This document shows, piece by piece, positions 11,231-21,639 of a stretch of DNA of 64,000 nt. Under the pieces are notes generated by a model. It did not search any database. It had not been told where the DNA came from and was given only the letters and a program-made list of their open reading frames with translations. This DNA comes from Anticarsia gemmatalis. Taxonomy: Eukaryota > Arthropoda > Insecta > Lepidoptera > Erebidae. Each line of letters opens with the position of its first letter. Within the stretch, counting starts at the first letter, position 1. Both the position numbers and the translations under genes were made by a program. The DNA lies in contig NC_134775.1 in NCBI RefSeq assembly GCF_050436995.1, positions 9,743,170 to 9,807,169 on the forward strand, read 5' to 3'.

Positions 11231-11808
11231 TCTATGTATACTTTTATACTAATATTAGGAAGGACTTATTGTTTGTGGGAATTGAATAAGCTCCGAAACT
11301 AATGTACCAATTTGAAAAATTCTTGTAGCATTAGAATTACATTATCCCTGATGAAAATAGGCGATAAAAGAGCCTCGTCTGAAAATAATAAATGTTGTAA
11401 TGTGAGTACGATGTTTTCAGGTGAATGATGCATGGAATCGCATTGCAGACACAATGCAAATTCCTGTTTCGGAACTTAAAAAGAAAAAAGAGACATTGAT
11501 GTCAGCATTTCGGATGCATTTTAAGAAAAAACAAGATTCGATACGATCTGGTATGGGAGAAGGAGAAATTTATAAGCCAATTTGGATTTTTTATGATGCT
11601 ATGGAGGCATTTTTAAAAGGCAAATACACAGTAAAAAGTATAATTTCGACAGATGAGCAAAGGGTAAGTAAAACAATTAATTAGTTTCCAATAGTTTTAA
11701 TGATAAGTAACTAAGTATTTACTCATCTTGATTACCACAAATTATAAACTAAATAAATTATGCATCATACCACTGCATAGTCTAGGATGTAATTCATAAA
11801 ATTTTATC

Positions 11809-13978
11809 TTATTTGCGTAGCATTAATAGGAGCCCGACGAGGTACAGATTGTAATGGTAATAGATTTTCACTCTAATACCTACATGGATTAATTCACCAT
11901 TCCTATCATAGCTGTCAGTACTGCCTGGTGGAGTATAAATATTGCGAGATGATTTGCTCTTTCTTAAAAAAATGTGTAGTAATAAACAGCTGTGGGTTAT
12001 AATAGAAGTTTTAACGTCATCTAATGAAATAGGTCTTTTAAATACTCTAAAAACTGACGATAATATCCCGAAAGTATTCTCTACGACCCCACGAGAACGT
12101 GATAGTTGTTGATTGAACATTCTTTCTGGGGTACCTAACTGATGATGTCCAGGAAAGGGCTTCATAATATAAGAACTAAGAGCAAAAGCGCCATCACCCA
12201 GAAAAACATAAGGCATATTAGTATTACTTCCAGGAAGTGGGCAACAAGGTGGTAAATTAAGGGTCCCATCACATATTTTTTTCCACAAATTGCTTTGATT
12301 TAAAACACCTCCATCACTAATTCTCCCTTGGCTTCCTATGTCAGCAAACAAAAAACAGTAATCACTATCTACTAGGGCTAATAAAACGATGCTGAAACTT
12401 CCTTTGTAATTAAAGTATTCAGATCTGGTATGAGCTGGTGCTAATATGGTAATATGCTTCCCATCTATCGCGCCAAGACAATGGGGAAAGCTGAATCCTT
12501 CCGTTTTGGTCAGCCATTCTTCAGCACTTGTGGGAATCTGAAAAAATAAATATTATTTTTTCAGGCAGTTATTGGAGAACAGACAGGAGAAGAAACGGAA
12601 ACTACAAGTAATGCCAGAAGCAACACAGAACCAAAGGACATAAATATAAAGATACCTGTACAGAGGAGACGTTCAGTTAAGCCACCTGAGTTAGAAAAGG
12701 CAGATAAGAAAATGTCAAAGGCTTTTAATGCGTTAAACCAGGCTATTCTCAATAAAGACCAACAAAATAAAACAGAGGACGACTGTGACTTGTATGGGAG
12801 GCTTCTTGCTAACAAACTCAGAAAATACTCAGACAATGAGAGACAAGAAATAATGTACGAAATTGATGGGTTACTATTAAAACGGCGTCGCAATTGTAGT
12901 CCTCAATACGTGTCTTCACCTTCTCAAATCATTATAAGTAAACGTCCGTATTCTTCAGCCACCAGCTATTCTTGTCCATCACCGTCGTCATCTTGGATCA
13001 ATCGCCCCTCATCATCGTCTTCAAATCATTATATAATTACTTCTCCTATACAAAGCCAATCACCTATTCCACTTGCGAAAACTCCTTCCCCTCTTCCACC
13101 TACTGAAATCCCTAATGCCTCATACACACAAGAAGTAGTTTATCAATCCCCCAACAGAATCCATACACCTGTCCCTACAATCCAGATACCTGAAGGATCC
13201 ATGCAAATAATTTCTAACGAATTATATTCTCAGACACAGAGTCAGTCCCAAAATATTTTGACTGATGCTTATGCAAAAGCTTTGAATGACGATTGTTAAA
13301 ATAAACAATTAAAAAAATGTAATGGGGCAATAATTATTGATTAAAAATTTTTAAGTATATATAAATGTTTTACTAACTCACCTTAATCATGTCCTTTAGC
13401 ACTTGGTTCAGAGCCAAACATACTTCAGGAATAATTCTGGATATGAGTGTACTTGATATTTTAAAATGGTAATGCAGGCTCCTATAACTGTCTCCAGTCG
13501 CAAGAAATCGCAATGTCAATGCCAATCTTATTTTTGGAGGTATTGCTTCTCGCCAATATGTATCCTTTTTGCAATAATTGGTGATATTTTTTGCAATATA
13601 TACTCCAAATCACTAGATGACATACGAACAAAGTTATCGAATTCCCCTGATGGTTCTGCAACAAGGTCGCTTAACAGATTGTCAATGAATTGCCCGAAAA
13701 CGGTAAAAACAATCTTAAGTAGTCATGTTGTTTACGTTAACATTCTAAATATTAATATTATATCCTAAGTACCACATTAAAAAATCTACGTACCTTGTCC
13801 TGTTTCGATGAATGGTCAGCATCCACCATCGCCTTTTTCGCCATTTCCTTTTAACAACTTTGTGACGGTAAACACTTCTGTAATACTTGTAAACAGTATA
13901 CAAATAAATAGCCGCAGCCGTAATTACTTCGACGTCCATCGCAAGTGGTTTGCCAGGCAACAATGAGCCATACGCCAT
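11809..13978 (-). pseudogene. PIF/Harbinger DDE transposase (HARBI1-like), three exons, frameshifted
   Basis: Exon 1 (13978 or the Met at 13939, to 13794) ends with KRRWWMLTIHRNRTR. Exon 2 (about 13693-13382) gives FDNFVRMSSSDLEYILQKI, then LRFLATGDSYRSLHYHF, but a missing base in an A-run near 13580 shifts the frame, and its acceptor reads GG rather than AG. Exon 3 (12537-11809) has the nuclease core: HCLGAIDGKHITILAP, FNYKGSFSIVLLALVD, DIGSQGRISDGG, LGDGAFALSSYIMKPFPG and SRSRGVVENTFGIL, matching DDE_Tnp_4. The enzyme would cut and join the TIR ends. Exon 3 has no visible stop before 11809. Exon 2 has homopolymer-type damage. Confidence 0.8.
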
Positions 13979-14275
13979 TGTGTGAACACCAAGTGATCGT
14001 GGCCTACAATAGGGAATATGCGTGTATTTTTTTAATTTTTTAAAATGATAATTTACATCATTATATGAACGTAAAAAAAAACAGCTAAAAAAACTAAATT
14101 TAGCTCAAAATAAATAGTTTTAAAATAGTAGGCTGATTTCATCATTTTAAACGACCGCCATTTTGGCGCGCTTGACGTGACGTCAAAGTCTATAATAGCA
14201 ATCAACTAGTGAATAGCTACAAACGTGTTTCGGCCTCTATTTTATGAAATTATTTTGTTTTATTTCAATTACACA

Positions 14276-14400
14276 ATGCAGGAGTGCAGTAAACCAACTT
14301 TCAAGTACTGTATCGTGCCCTTATGTAAAAATACAAATAAAAATGCACCAAATAAAGTGTTTTTTCCACATATTACTTCCTCATGCTTGTGTTGACCACC
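14276..14400 (+). pseudogene. THAP domain N-terminal remnant
   Basis: The ATG at 14276 is followed by KYCIVPLCKNTNKNAPNKVF, which fits the first zinc-binding Cys pair (C-x4-C) and the first strand of a THAP DNA-binding domain. The frame is lost about 15 codons later, and the second half of the finger is not visible. ISL2EU transposases carry an N-terminal THAP domain, so this is probably what is left of that gene. Short, so only moderately supported. Confidence 0.5.
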
Positions 14401-14594
14401 ATTTATCTCTATTATGGATGAGGTTATATTAATAGCATGTGGATTAATAAATATGCAAGATGTATTAATAAAAAAGTAGATTTATTATACAATTTTTGTT
14501 TTATTTCTAGTTCTCTTATTTAAATATTACAGGGAAAATGGCATTACTCCAAAACAAAGTACATTTTTCAATTAAATTATCACACATTTCCTTA

Positions 14595-16265
14595 TCATAC
14601 TTCCACTTCAACTATAGTGACATTTTTTGATTCCTCAAAATTGGTGTCAGCCACACAGAATAGGCCTTTATTTTTGTTTGCAAAATGCATTTGCAACTGC
14701 ACCTGTGCCATGCATTTTGCTGAAATTTCACTATTTTTTAAATAAAGGCTTACTGATTTTTCAGATGAAGGACATTTTATTTCAATGCTGTAATTATCAG
14801 TTTCACCATCAGGGGATGCTCCCATAATCGGATATAAAGGGCTTAATATAATCCCACATTTATTTATTTTTATTTTCTTCATCTTTTCCACCACTTCAAT
14901 CACTTCACTCTCTAACTGTCTGCCTCTTTTCATGGCAACTGTGTCTGGTACTTTTGATGCTCCCATAATAGTTTCTGTTAGGGACCCGTCAAAAACATTG
15001 CAATGAGCAGCTTCATAGGCTTTTGAAGCGGTAATTCTTGCATACCGCAACTCATACCACAAAGGACAGTCGCTTTGATCTAAGGTTGCTACTGTTGCTT
15101 CTATACATACTTCAGCGTGCATTTTTTCCTTACAAAATTCAATGAATTCTTTTGGAGTCTTTGGTTTGTTCTTCATCAAGCTTACCAAATGATGAATAGA
15201 TTTTTTTTCAATATCAGTGGGCTCAGTATAATATTTCATGAGTTGATTGCTTGTATCACCGGCTTCTTTACTAATTTTTTTTACAAAAGACAAAAAACTG
15301 TCTTTGGAACCCTGTGTTGACATGTCAGCATCGCATACAGGTTTTGTTTGCGTCTTGGGTACGTTACATATGTATATCCTTTGCCTTAATAAATTTAAGA
15401 CTTGTGCCCACTGAAGATAACTTTGACTTTTTCCAGTAGCAATCAACACTAGTGGAAGGTGGGTCTTCACTGCGTCTATGCACTCAGACCAAGAAGGCAA
15501 TGGCATGCTTACAGCCACCTATAAAATAATAAGATTATATGTAGAAATTCAATAATAATGATTTACATAGTAGTTTGCTCATCTGCCTATAAATTAACAA
15601 TACTGAACACAAGATTCACATAATAAATAAATAGTGTAACCTACCTTTGTGAGCTGCACAATCTTCACATTGAACTGATAAGACAGTTTCTTGAGCCTCA
15701 TCACATACAAGTGTTACAGAATAACATTTCTGTCGGACACTATGTTCAGGTGTTATTCGAGCCTTCACAGTACATATTATTATATCACCCTCACGTTTAA
15801 CTTGCACGTAGCCAACTGCGGAATCGCCATATGTTTCTCGTCCAGATCTATAAAAAACATACTAAAATGAAAATACATTTCCCAAGCATTGTACGGCAAG
15901 TAGCCTATGATTTTGATACCATAAAATAGTTTACGTAAGTCTTTCGATTGCTAGCAACTTGATCGGGGTGCCAAGATCACCATAAAAAACATTATAAGCT
16001 CTAAATAATGTGCTTTTTCCATAAAACAAGCAAATCTTATAATGTTCTCTTACTCAGATTTTGACTTATAGATAAAAAAACATCTAAATAATGCGTGGAG
16101 AATCGAATAAACATAATATTTATTATGTAATTACCTTGCTGCTTTCACCCCTTTTATTTCAGTAGACGTAAAATCCAGGTTTGATGCAAAAAACGTGGTC
16201 ATCATAAACACATCAATTTTCGGGAGATTGTCCGATTGTGCTTTGACGAAACCAATATCTGTCAT
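14595..16265 (-). pseudogene. SWIM zinc finger-YqaJ nuclease of ISL2EU-type element, broken
   Basis: Exon 1 is 16265-16135 (MTDIGFVKAQSDNLPKIDVF), exon 2 is 15847-15645 and exon 3 is 15518-14595; all junctions are GT-AG and join in phase. Exons 2-3 encode a SWIM finger (QCEDCAAHK, then GGCKHAIAFLV), with His/Cys ligands split by the intron. Next comes a YqaJ/lambda-exonuclease-like domain: LWYELRYARITASKAYEAA, RGRQLESEV, GASPDGE, SIEIKCPSSEK and MAQVQLQMHF, with the Asp, Glu and Lys of a PD-(D/E)xK site. A TGA at 15486-15484 lies where related proteins, as I recall them, have Trp, and a one-base frameshift near 15340 follows. In the element it may process DNA ends during transposition, which is inference. 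Confidence 0.75.
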
Positions 16266-16655
16266 TTTTCTGTAAGTCTTTTGACTTTATTTTTACGAAA
16301 AAAATGTAATATAACTTCAATATTTACTTCAAATCACAATAAAACGGAATGAAATCCTTAACAGCACAGAACTGAGAACAGTATTATTTGTTATTATAGA
16401 CTTTGACGTCACAACTCGTTCCGACCAATAGCGTTGCGTTTCAGCTCATTTGAATTTTTCTCGTATTTTTTGCACTTATTATTTCATAATTTCTAATTCA
16501 AAACGTAATTATATTAAAAAATATTAACGTGTACGCAATTCTTAAGCAATAAACTTTAGGAAAAAAAATATTTGAGCGTTATTTGAATCTTACGCATATT
16601 CCCTATTGTGCATTGCAAAGCGTGGCCCATCACAGGCAATTGTGTACTAGGGGCA

Positions 16656-16944
16656 TAACAATGACAACATACGGAAAGCAAATGGCTTTAAACATTATGG
16701 GAAATCGAGCCACGTTACGACAAAGATTGCATAGGGCCATGTTGTTCAGCAATGTACAATTTTCTTTTAAATAAAAACAATATTTACAGTTGTATGAGTT
16801 TTATTCGGATTTACTACTGGAACTTTTTTACCACCCAATGCACGGGTCTTTTCTTAAGGTCCTACAGCTGTCTACTACGCTGGCCAAATCGGTGGAACAC
16901 ACACTATCGAGAATACCACCGAATTTGCACCAAATTATTGATCA
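16656..16944. other. Unassigned flank between Harbinger and Helitron
   Basis: About 290 bp with no recognisable element. Short frames such as the one from 16583 have no support beyond being open. It is the DNA into which the Harbinger element inserted, and matches nothing else here that I noticed. Confidence 0.5.
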
Positions 16945-17201
16945 CTAGCTGACCCGCGCAACTTCGCTTGCGTCACATAAGAGAGAATGGGTCAAAATTT
17001 TCCCCGTTTTTGTAATATGTCCTACTGGTACTCTACTCTTAATGGTCGTAGCGTGATTATATATAGCCTATAGCCTTCCTCGATAAATGGGCTAATTAAC
17101 ACTGAAAGAGTTTTTCAAATCGGACCAGTAGTTCCTGAGATTAGCGCGTTCAAACAAACAAACAATCAAACAAACTCTTCAGCTTTATAATATTATTATA
17201 T
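16945..17201 (-). mobile_element. Lep1-like Helitron (minus strand)
   Basis: The reverse complement runs from TAATATTATAAAGCTGAAG through the (GTTT)n tract and CTCAGGAACTACTGGTCCGA to the hairpin GACGCAAGCGAAGTTGCG and the end GGGTCAGCTAG/T. Same family as 19697, 20360 and 26146. Its 5-prime end merges into a 7-bp microsatellite. Confidence 0.8.
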
Positions 17202-17325
17202 ATTATATATTATATATTATATATTATATATTATATATTATATATTATATATTATATATTATATATTATATATTATATATTATATATTATATATTATATA
17301 TTATATATTATATATTATATTATAG
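17189..17325. repeat. (TATTATA)n microsatellite grown from a Helitron end
   Basis: About 19 tandem 7-bp units begin exactly in the AATATTATTA of the Helitron 5-prime end. The run is nearly pure, then degrades into TATAGTATAG variants up to about 17360. Confidence 0.85.
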
Positions 17326-17625
17326 TATATAGTATAGAATAGTATAGATAATATATCTTATAATTATGACATGATTACATACATTTCTTGGTACTCATTT
17401 TCACTTGTATTGATTCCATACTATCTTTAAAAATGATCCAAAAAGTAAATACAATCGATGGTTTGTAAGGTAATGACTAAATTTTGTCACTGTGTATATT
17501 TAGTAGTCTGAAGTTTATCCACGATTCCGCTTTAGTATGGTCACCTTCTAGAAAGGGACAGAGGGCTTTAAAAGTGAGTCCCGCTCGGCTCGCGAATTCG
17601 GTCTTAGTGATCATTCCAGTTAGTA

Positions 17626-17880
17626 TCACTTCCATGGCTGCCCCCTACTCAAGAATGCACTTCCTGCTTGACAATCATCACCTGCCATATCTATGAGTTT
17701 TGAGTTTATGACGTCGGCAGTAATGGCGATTCCGGAATGTTCTATCGCCATTATGATGGGATTGTATTTTTCAGGTAATCCTGCCAGCATCAAACAGCCA
17801 ATCCACTCGTCGTTCACTGTTCCAGATAATTTCTGTCCCGTCTCAATTATTAGGTAGTCTCAATTAGTAAATAGGAGCAG
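17626..17880 (-). pseudogene. Ty1/copia gag fragment
   Basis: The minus strand reads NDEWIGCLMLAGLPEKYNPI, then IMAIEHSGIAITADVINSKL, the conserved block of copia-type gag (UBN2 family). It is preceded by an open GQKLSG stretch and followed by a stop near 17626. Only about 80 codons remain, and no RT or integrase is nearby. An old scrap. Confidence 0.65.
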
Positions 17881-17997
17881 AGTAGTGAAAGGAAATGTTG
17901 GGGAAACGGGATAAGTTACTTGATTTTTAAACTTCTGTCGCGTGTGCAGCCTCAATTGTTAAAACTACAGCAAAACCATGTATAACGGGAATATCTA

Positions 17998-18696
17998 TCT
18001 ATACTAATAATAAATTTGTAGAGAGGTCAATTCTGTACATTGAGTATATTAAAAAAAATCAATGGGGGAGGTAAAGTATCAGATACTGACACCGAATTTG
18101 CAATTTATATTTTTTTTTTTCTGTGTCTGTCGCCCGTCTGTATATTCCAGCATCTCGTGAAAACGAAAGAATGCACTGAAATTTAATATAGGCATAGAAT
18201 AAGTAGTGGAGCAACATAAAGGATACTTTTTATCTCATAAAAAATCTGTAATTTCTAGAAAATTGCAAAAATGCAGTAAAAACCGTAAACAGCTAACATA
18301 GAAATATGAGCGATAATTTTGGCGCTTCTTTCAAGCGTCGTTGTGGCGCATTATTTGGTTTATTGCACCGTATATAATCATTTTGGTGTGGGATCAAACC
18401 TCATCGGAGACAATTACATTTTGTGACTGTTTTACGATTCAAAATACTTATTTAACATTTTCTATCAGAAGAAGAACATTTTCTTTAGATTTTGGGTAGA
18501 TTTTGGTATAATTTAATATTAATTTTATATCATAGTGCATTATTTCATACGAACCTGACTTTACATATACACATCATAGTTGGCGTTGCAATCCATTTTA
18601 CAACATTTGCCTTATTTATTTCTTTTTGTTTTATTATTGAAAAATGTAAATGGCAATAATATGACAGGATGACAGGTAAAATTAAATTTTCTGCAA
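17998..18696 (+). mobile_element. Diverged Helitron-like element
   Basis: Starts TCTATACTAATAATAAATTTG, a variant of the Lep1-type start, and includes a TTTTTTTTTCTGTGTCTGTCGCC tract in this class. The 3-prime end is not clear because another Helitron begins at 18697. Confidence 0.45.
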
Positions 18697-19580
18697 TCTA
18701 TACTAATATTATAAAGAGGAAATGTTTGATTATTTGTTTGTTTGTTTGTTTGTTTGCATTGAGTAGGCTCCGAAACTACTGGACCGATTTAAAAAATTCT
18801 TTCACCGTTGGCAAGCTACACTATTCCGGAGTAATATAGGCTATGTTAATTTTTCAAAAAAAATAGGGATGCTTATTAAAATTTGAATAATCTAACCCAA
18901 GGTGTAAAAAAATTAACAAAAAACTTCCTTCAATCGCGTGCGCTACGAAAACTATTAAAGATAGAACAAAATGATGTATTACAATTTTTCAGGTCACATC
19001 ACTGTCTATAAAAAATGTCGCGACAGCATGTCTCTATCTTTTATAGTTACGTCACAATAAGCGTCCTTTAAAATATCTATATATATATATACAACCGCGA
19101 GAAAAAGCTCTTTATTCGTACCTAGGTATTGATCCTGATCTTAATAAATAAATCATTATTTAAGACTATTTTAATACCTTCATATCACCTTTTAAATGAT
19201 TAGATTCGGACATTCCATTCAAAAGATATCACCAGTTTAAAAAATAGAAAAAACTCCACTCGGCTAGCTATGCGTTGAAGAGGTACTGAAGGGGAGTCAA
19301 CGTTGTTTACAGGGAGACTTTTACTCAATAAATTAAATGGCTTTTTTGTTGCGGTTATGACCTTTTAACAATTAGTATATTGAAGTATAAATAAAAAAAA
19401 TGATAAATGACAAAAAAATACAAGTGAAAAATAATGTACGAAAAAATATATTCACAAAAAATAAATTATAACTTACTTTTTTGCTTTAAATTAATGCTAT
19501 TTTTTTAGAAACTCACTGTAAAACATTGTGTATTTTCTTTTAATATAACATTATGCCCGTGCGAAGCCGGGATGGGCTGT
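18697..19580 (+). mobile_element. Helitron-like element with (GTTT)n
   Basis: Starts TCTATACTAATATTATAAAG, followed by repeated TTTG and CTCCGAAACTACTGGACCGA. The probable end is the hairpin-like GCCCGTGCGAAGCCGGGATG at 19555-19575. The interior is AT-rich and non-coding. Confidence 0.55.
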
Positions 19581-19696
19581 AACTTATATAGATACTAAAA
19601 GAGTCTTTATTAGGCTCTCTAGTACTTTCTTTATTATTTTACAAATCAAGTTCCACAGTACTCACGAATATAACACAAAGACGGGCCACATAATAA

Positions 19697-20286
19697 TCTA
19701 TACTAATATTATAAAGCTGAAGAGTTTGTTTGTTTGTTTGAACGCGCTAATCTCAGGAACTACTGGTCCGATTTGAAAAATTCTTTCAGTGTTAGATAGA
19801 CCATTTATCGAGGAAGCTATAAATTATATAACATTACGGTACGGCCATTAGGAGCGAAGTAGCAATGAAAAATGTTACAAAAACGGGGAAAATTATGACC
19901 CATTCTCTCTTATGACGCAAGCGAAGTTGCGCGGGTCAGCTATATCTTATAAATATAAAATGATGGTAAACGCGGCGCCCGCGCCGACCGTATCATCGTA
20001 GATACCAACATTATTTCGCGAATGAAGAACTTTAGCGCAGTTCCATCATACGCGTACGCTACATATGAGGTAGGTACACAGGGCGCCGACAGGAGCACGA
20101 AAAAAGAAGTAAGCTTGAATGAAGATAACGTACGTGCACGGACAGGAGGATAGGTCAAAGCAAAAAAGTTGTTAGCGCATTTGCAAGTAGGTAGGTATAT
20201 TATCTTTAGAGTTTCTAGTTCTAAGTGTGCTGCAACGAATGCAACAGTACGACATTTACGCGAGCGGAGCCGCACGGGTCAGCTAG
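19697..20286 (+). mobile_element. Lep1-like Helitron, two 3-prime ends in tandem
   Basis: The start at 19697 is canonical. A first complete 3-prime end (GACGCAAGCGAAGTTGCG, GGGTCAGCTA) lies at 19914-19943, and a second (GCGAGCGGAGCCGCACGG, GTCAGCTAG) closes at 20286. The extra 340 bp may be captured DNA from termination read-through, a known Helitron behaviour; that is inference. Confidence 0.6.
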
Positions 20287-20359
20287 TTTTTCATAAAATT
20301 ATATTTTAATTTACAGAACTGTTTACAAAAACGTTTAACAATGTTTAATCTACACAGCA

Positions 20360-20452
20360 TCTATACTAATATTATAAAGCTGAAGAGTTTGTTTGTTTGT
20401 TTGTTTGAACGCGCTTATCTCAGGAACTACTGTTTCGATTTGAAAAATTGTT
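20360..20452 (+). mobile_element. 5-prime truncated piece of Lep1-like Helitron
   Basis: The canonical start, TTTG tract and AACGCGC...CTACTG block, then an abrupt switch at about 20452 to the repeat copy B. Only the first 93 bp remain. Confidence 0.7.
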
Positions 20453-21634
20453 GACGTTTTGGAACAAAATAAAGTCATTTGATGTCAAACTGTAACGGCA
20501 TTACGAGAAACTCATTAATTATTTTTTTTCGTGCCCATAATATAGCCGGCTGTTTAGCGAGATGCGTTACGGCCGGCATTGTTTTGATTGAGCTCGACCT
20601 GTAGGCTTTTGTGATTTTTACATATTTTAAACCAGTCTTAAAGTAAATTTTTGGTTGTAAATCAATAAGAATTAACCATTCTGCATTTTTCTAAAGGCAT
20701 CTTTCACCGTAACAAAGACTTACAACAGAACTTAACAAAGACAAGATTTTTTATAAAAAATCAAGGGACTATTTGTTCCGAAAAATATAAATTGTGATAA
20801 AACAAGGTACATCTAGGATATAATGAAAATAAACACCAGTCGACTTTATGGGAGCTTTAAGATGAACCAAATCCAGAAAAAAATATTCGCGCTTGAAGTG
20901 CTTCAAGCGCGAATATTTTTTTCTGGATTGCTCCCATAAAGTCGACTGGTGTTTATTTTTGGGCTCATGCGCATTATATCCTAGATGTACCTTGTTTTAT
21001 CACAATTTTATACATGTATTTTGAAGCCAAACGATGGACTTTTTAAGCATTTGTTTGCACTAATCGGCGCGAGGACCTTATCGAATTGTTGTAAAAAAAA
21101 ATTGGTTCATTTAGAAAAAATCTTCTAATCGGAAATGTTGTTACCTAATATTTTATATCTAAGAGTGGAAATAATGTTTAGGATTGTGTCATTATTTTCT
21201 TGTATCAGGAAACTAAAATGCATAATTAATTTTCGCACAGCATCAATTTTTCCGGAGACAACTGGTGACCTTGGACGACCTTCAGGAATTTAATTCGTGA
21301 GCGAAAAATAATCATGATAGAACTCTATTTATTGGCGTTTTAAATTTTCGAAGGATCAGACTTTATCACCAAAATAATAAATAAGTCGATATAGACACGA
21401 CTGTTTCTATAAGTCACGTCGAAAGTCGTAAAAAATATTTGCACGAAAATGTTAACATCCTAATGCCATTTTCCCGCACACTTACAATTTTCGATCGACG
21501 ATATTGAAAATATTTTCAGCGCAGATTTCAAAACTTTCGTAGTCGTAGTAGTCAAAAAGGTCAAACTTTATGATGAAAACACCAAATGGGGTCTAAAACA
21601 ATCAGATTCGTCAAGGCTCAAAATATAAGTAGTG
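20453..21634. mobile_element. Unclassified terminal-repeat element, copy B
   Basis: Matches copy A (8245-9309) in inverse orientation over its length, for instance the block with TGGCATTAGGATG at A 8275 and its complement at B 21455. It retains the end that copy A lacks (complement of GGCTCAAAATATAAGTAGTG at 21613-21634). It has a foldback at its centre (separate entry). Confidence 0.6.
20781..21010. repeat. Foldback palindrome of about 110-bp arms
   Basis: The left arm (TGATAAAACAAGGTACATC ... CACCAGTCGACTTTATGG) is mirrored by the right arm (CCATAAAGTCGACTGGTG ... GATGTACCTTGTTTTATC), with a loop of only a few bases at AAGTGCTT near 20900 and a 15-base gap in one arm. Copy A of the element has the sequence only once, so the palindrome arose after the copies separated. 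Confidence 0.85.
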
Positions 21635-21639
21635 ACCTA

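Larger units (their letters stand above)
9619..13299 (+). pseudogene. Harbinger accessory DNA-binding protein (MADF-BESS), three exons
   Basis: Exon 1 is 9619-9723, exon 2 is 11421-11663 and exon 3 is 12565-13299, all with GT-AG introns that keep phase. The MADF domain spans the exon 1-2 join: YQSEPAIWDPNNALHKDKNK, then VNDAWNRIADTMQIPVSELK and a Lys-rich helix. Exon 3 has a BESS-like motif (LLANKLRKYSDNERQEIMYE, then DGLLLKRR), followed by a Ser/Pro-rich tail. In Harbinger elements this partner brings the transposase to the ends and the nucleus. A TAA at 9661-9663 interrupts exon 1 just before YQSEP. Intron 1 has swollen with a pogo-like element and a Helitron, and intron 2 contains transposase exon 3 on the other strand. 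Confidence 0.75.
14011..16604. mobile_element. ISL2EU-type DNA transposon nested at the right end of the Harbinger element
   Basis: The TIR is AGGGAATATGCGT at the left and its complement ACGCATATTCCCT at the right, with AT on each side (14009-14010, 16605-16606). Gene content is the signature I associate with ISL2EU: a YqaJ nuclease gene (-) and a THAP zinc-finger start (+) that would belong to the transposase. The transposase catalytic part is absent, so this is an internally deleted copy. The insertion point is only about 50 bp from the Harbinger terminus, inside its terminal hairpin. Confidence 0.7.
9358..16655. mobile_element. PIF/Harbinger DNA transposon (decayed, nested insertions)
   Basis: The ends are AGCCCCCAGTACACAATGG (left) and, read inward from the right, TGCCCCTAGTACACAATTGC. 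They are flanked by the 3-bp duplication TAA (9355-9357, 16656-16658), as expected for PIF/Harbinger. Each end is itself a hairpin of about 60 bp (9360-9420, 16600-16655). Inside are the two genes typical of the superfamily, a MADF/Myb-like protein (+) and a DDE transposase (-), plus three later insertions: a pogo-like element, a Helitron and an ISL2EU-type element. Both genes carry disabling lesions, so this copy is dead. Confidence 0.85.

Noticed and set aside
16583..16952. Two short plus-strand ORFs
   Set aside because: They cross the Harbinger end and the Helitron junction and show no recognisable domain.
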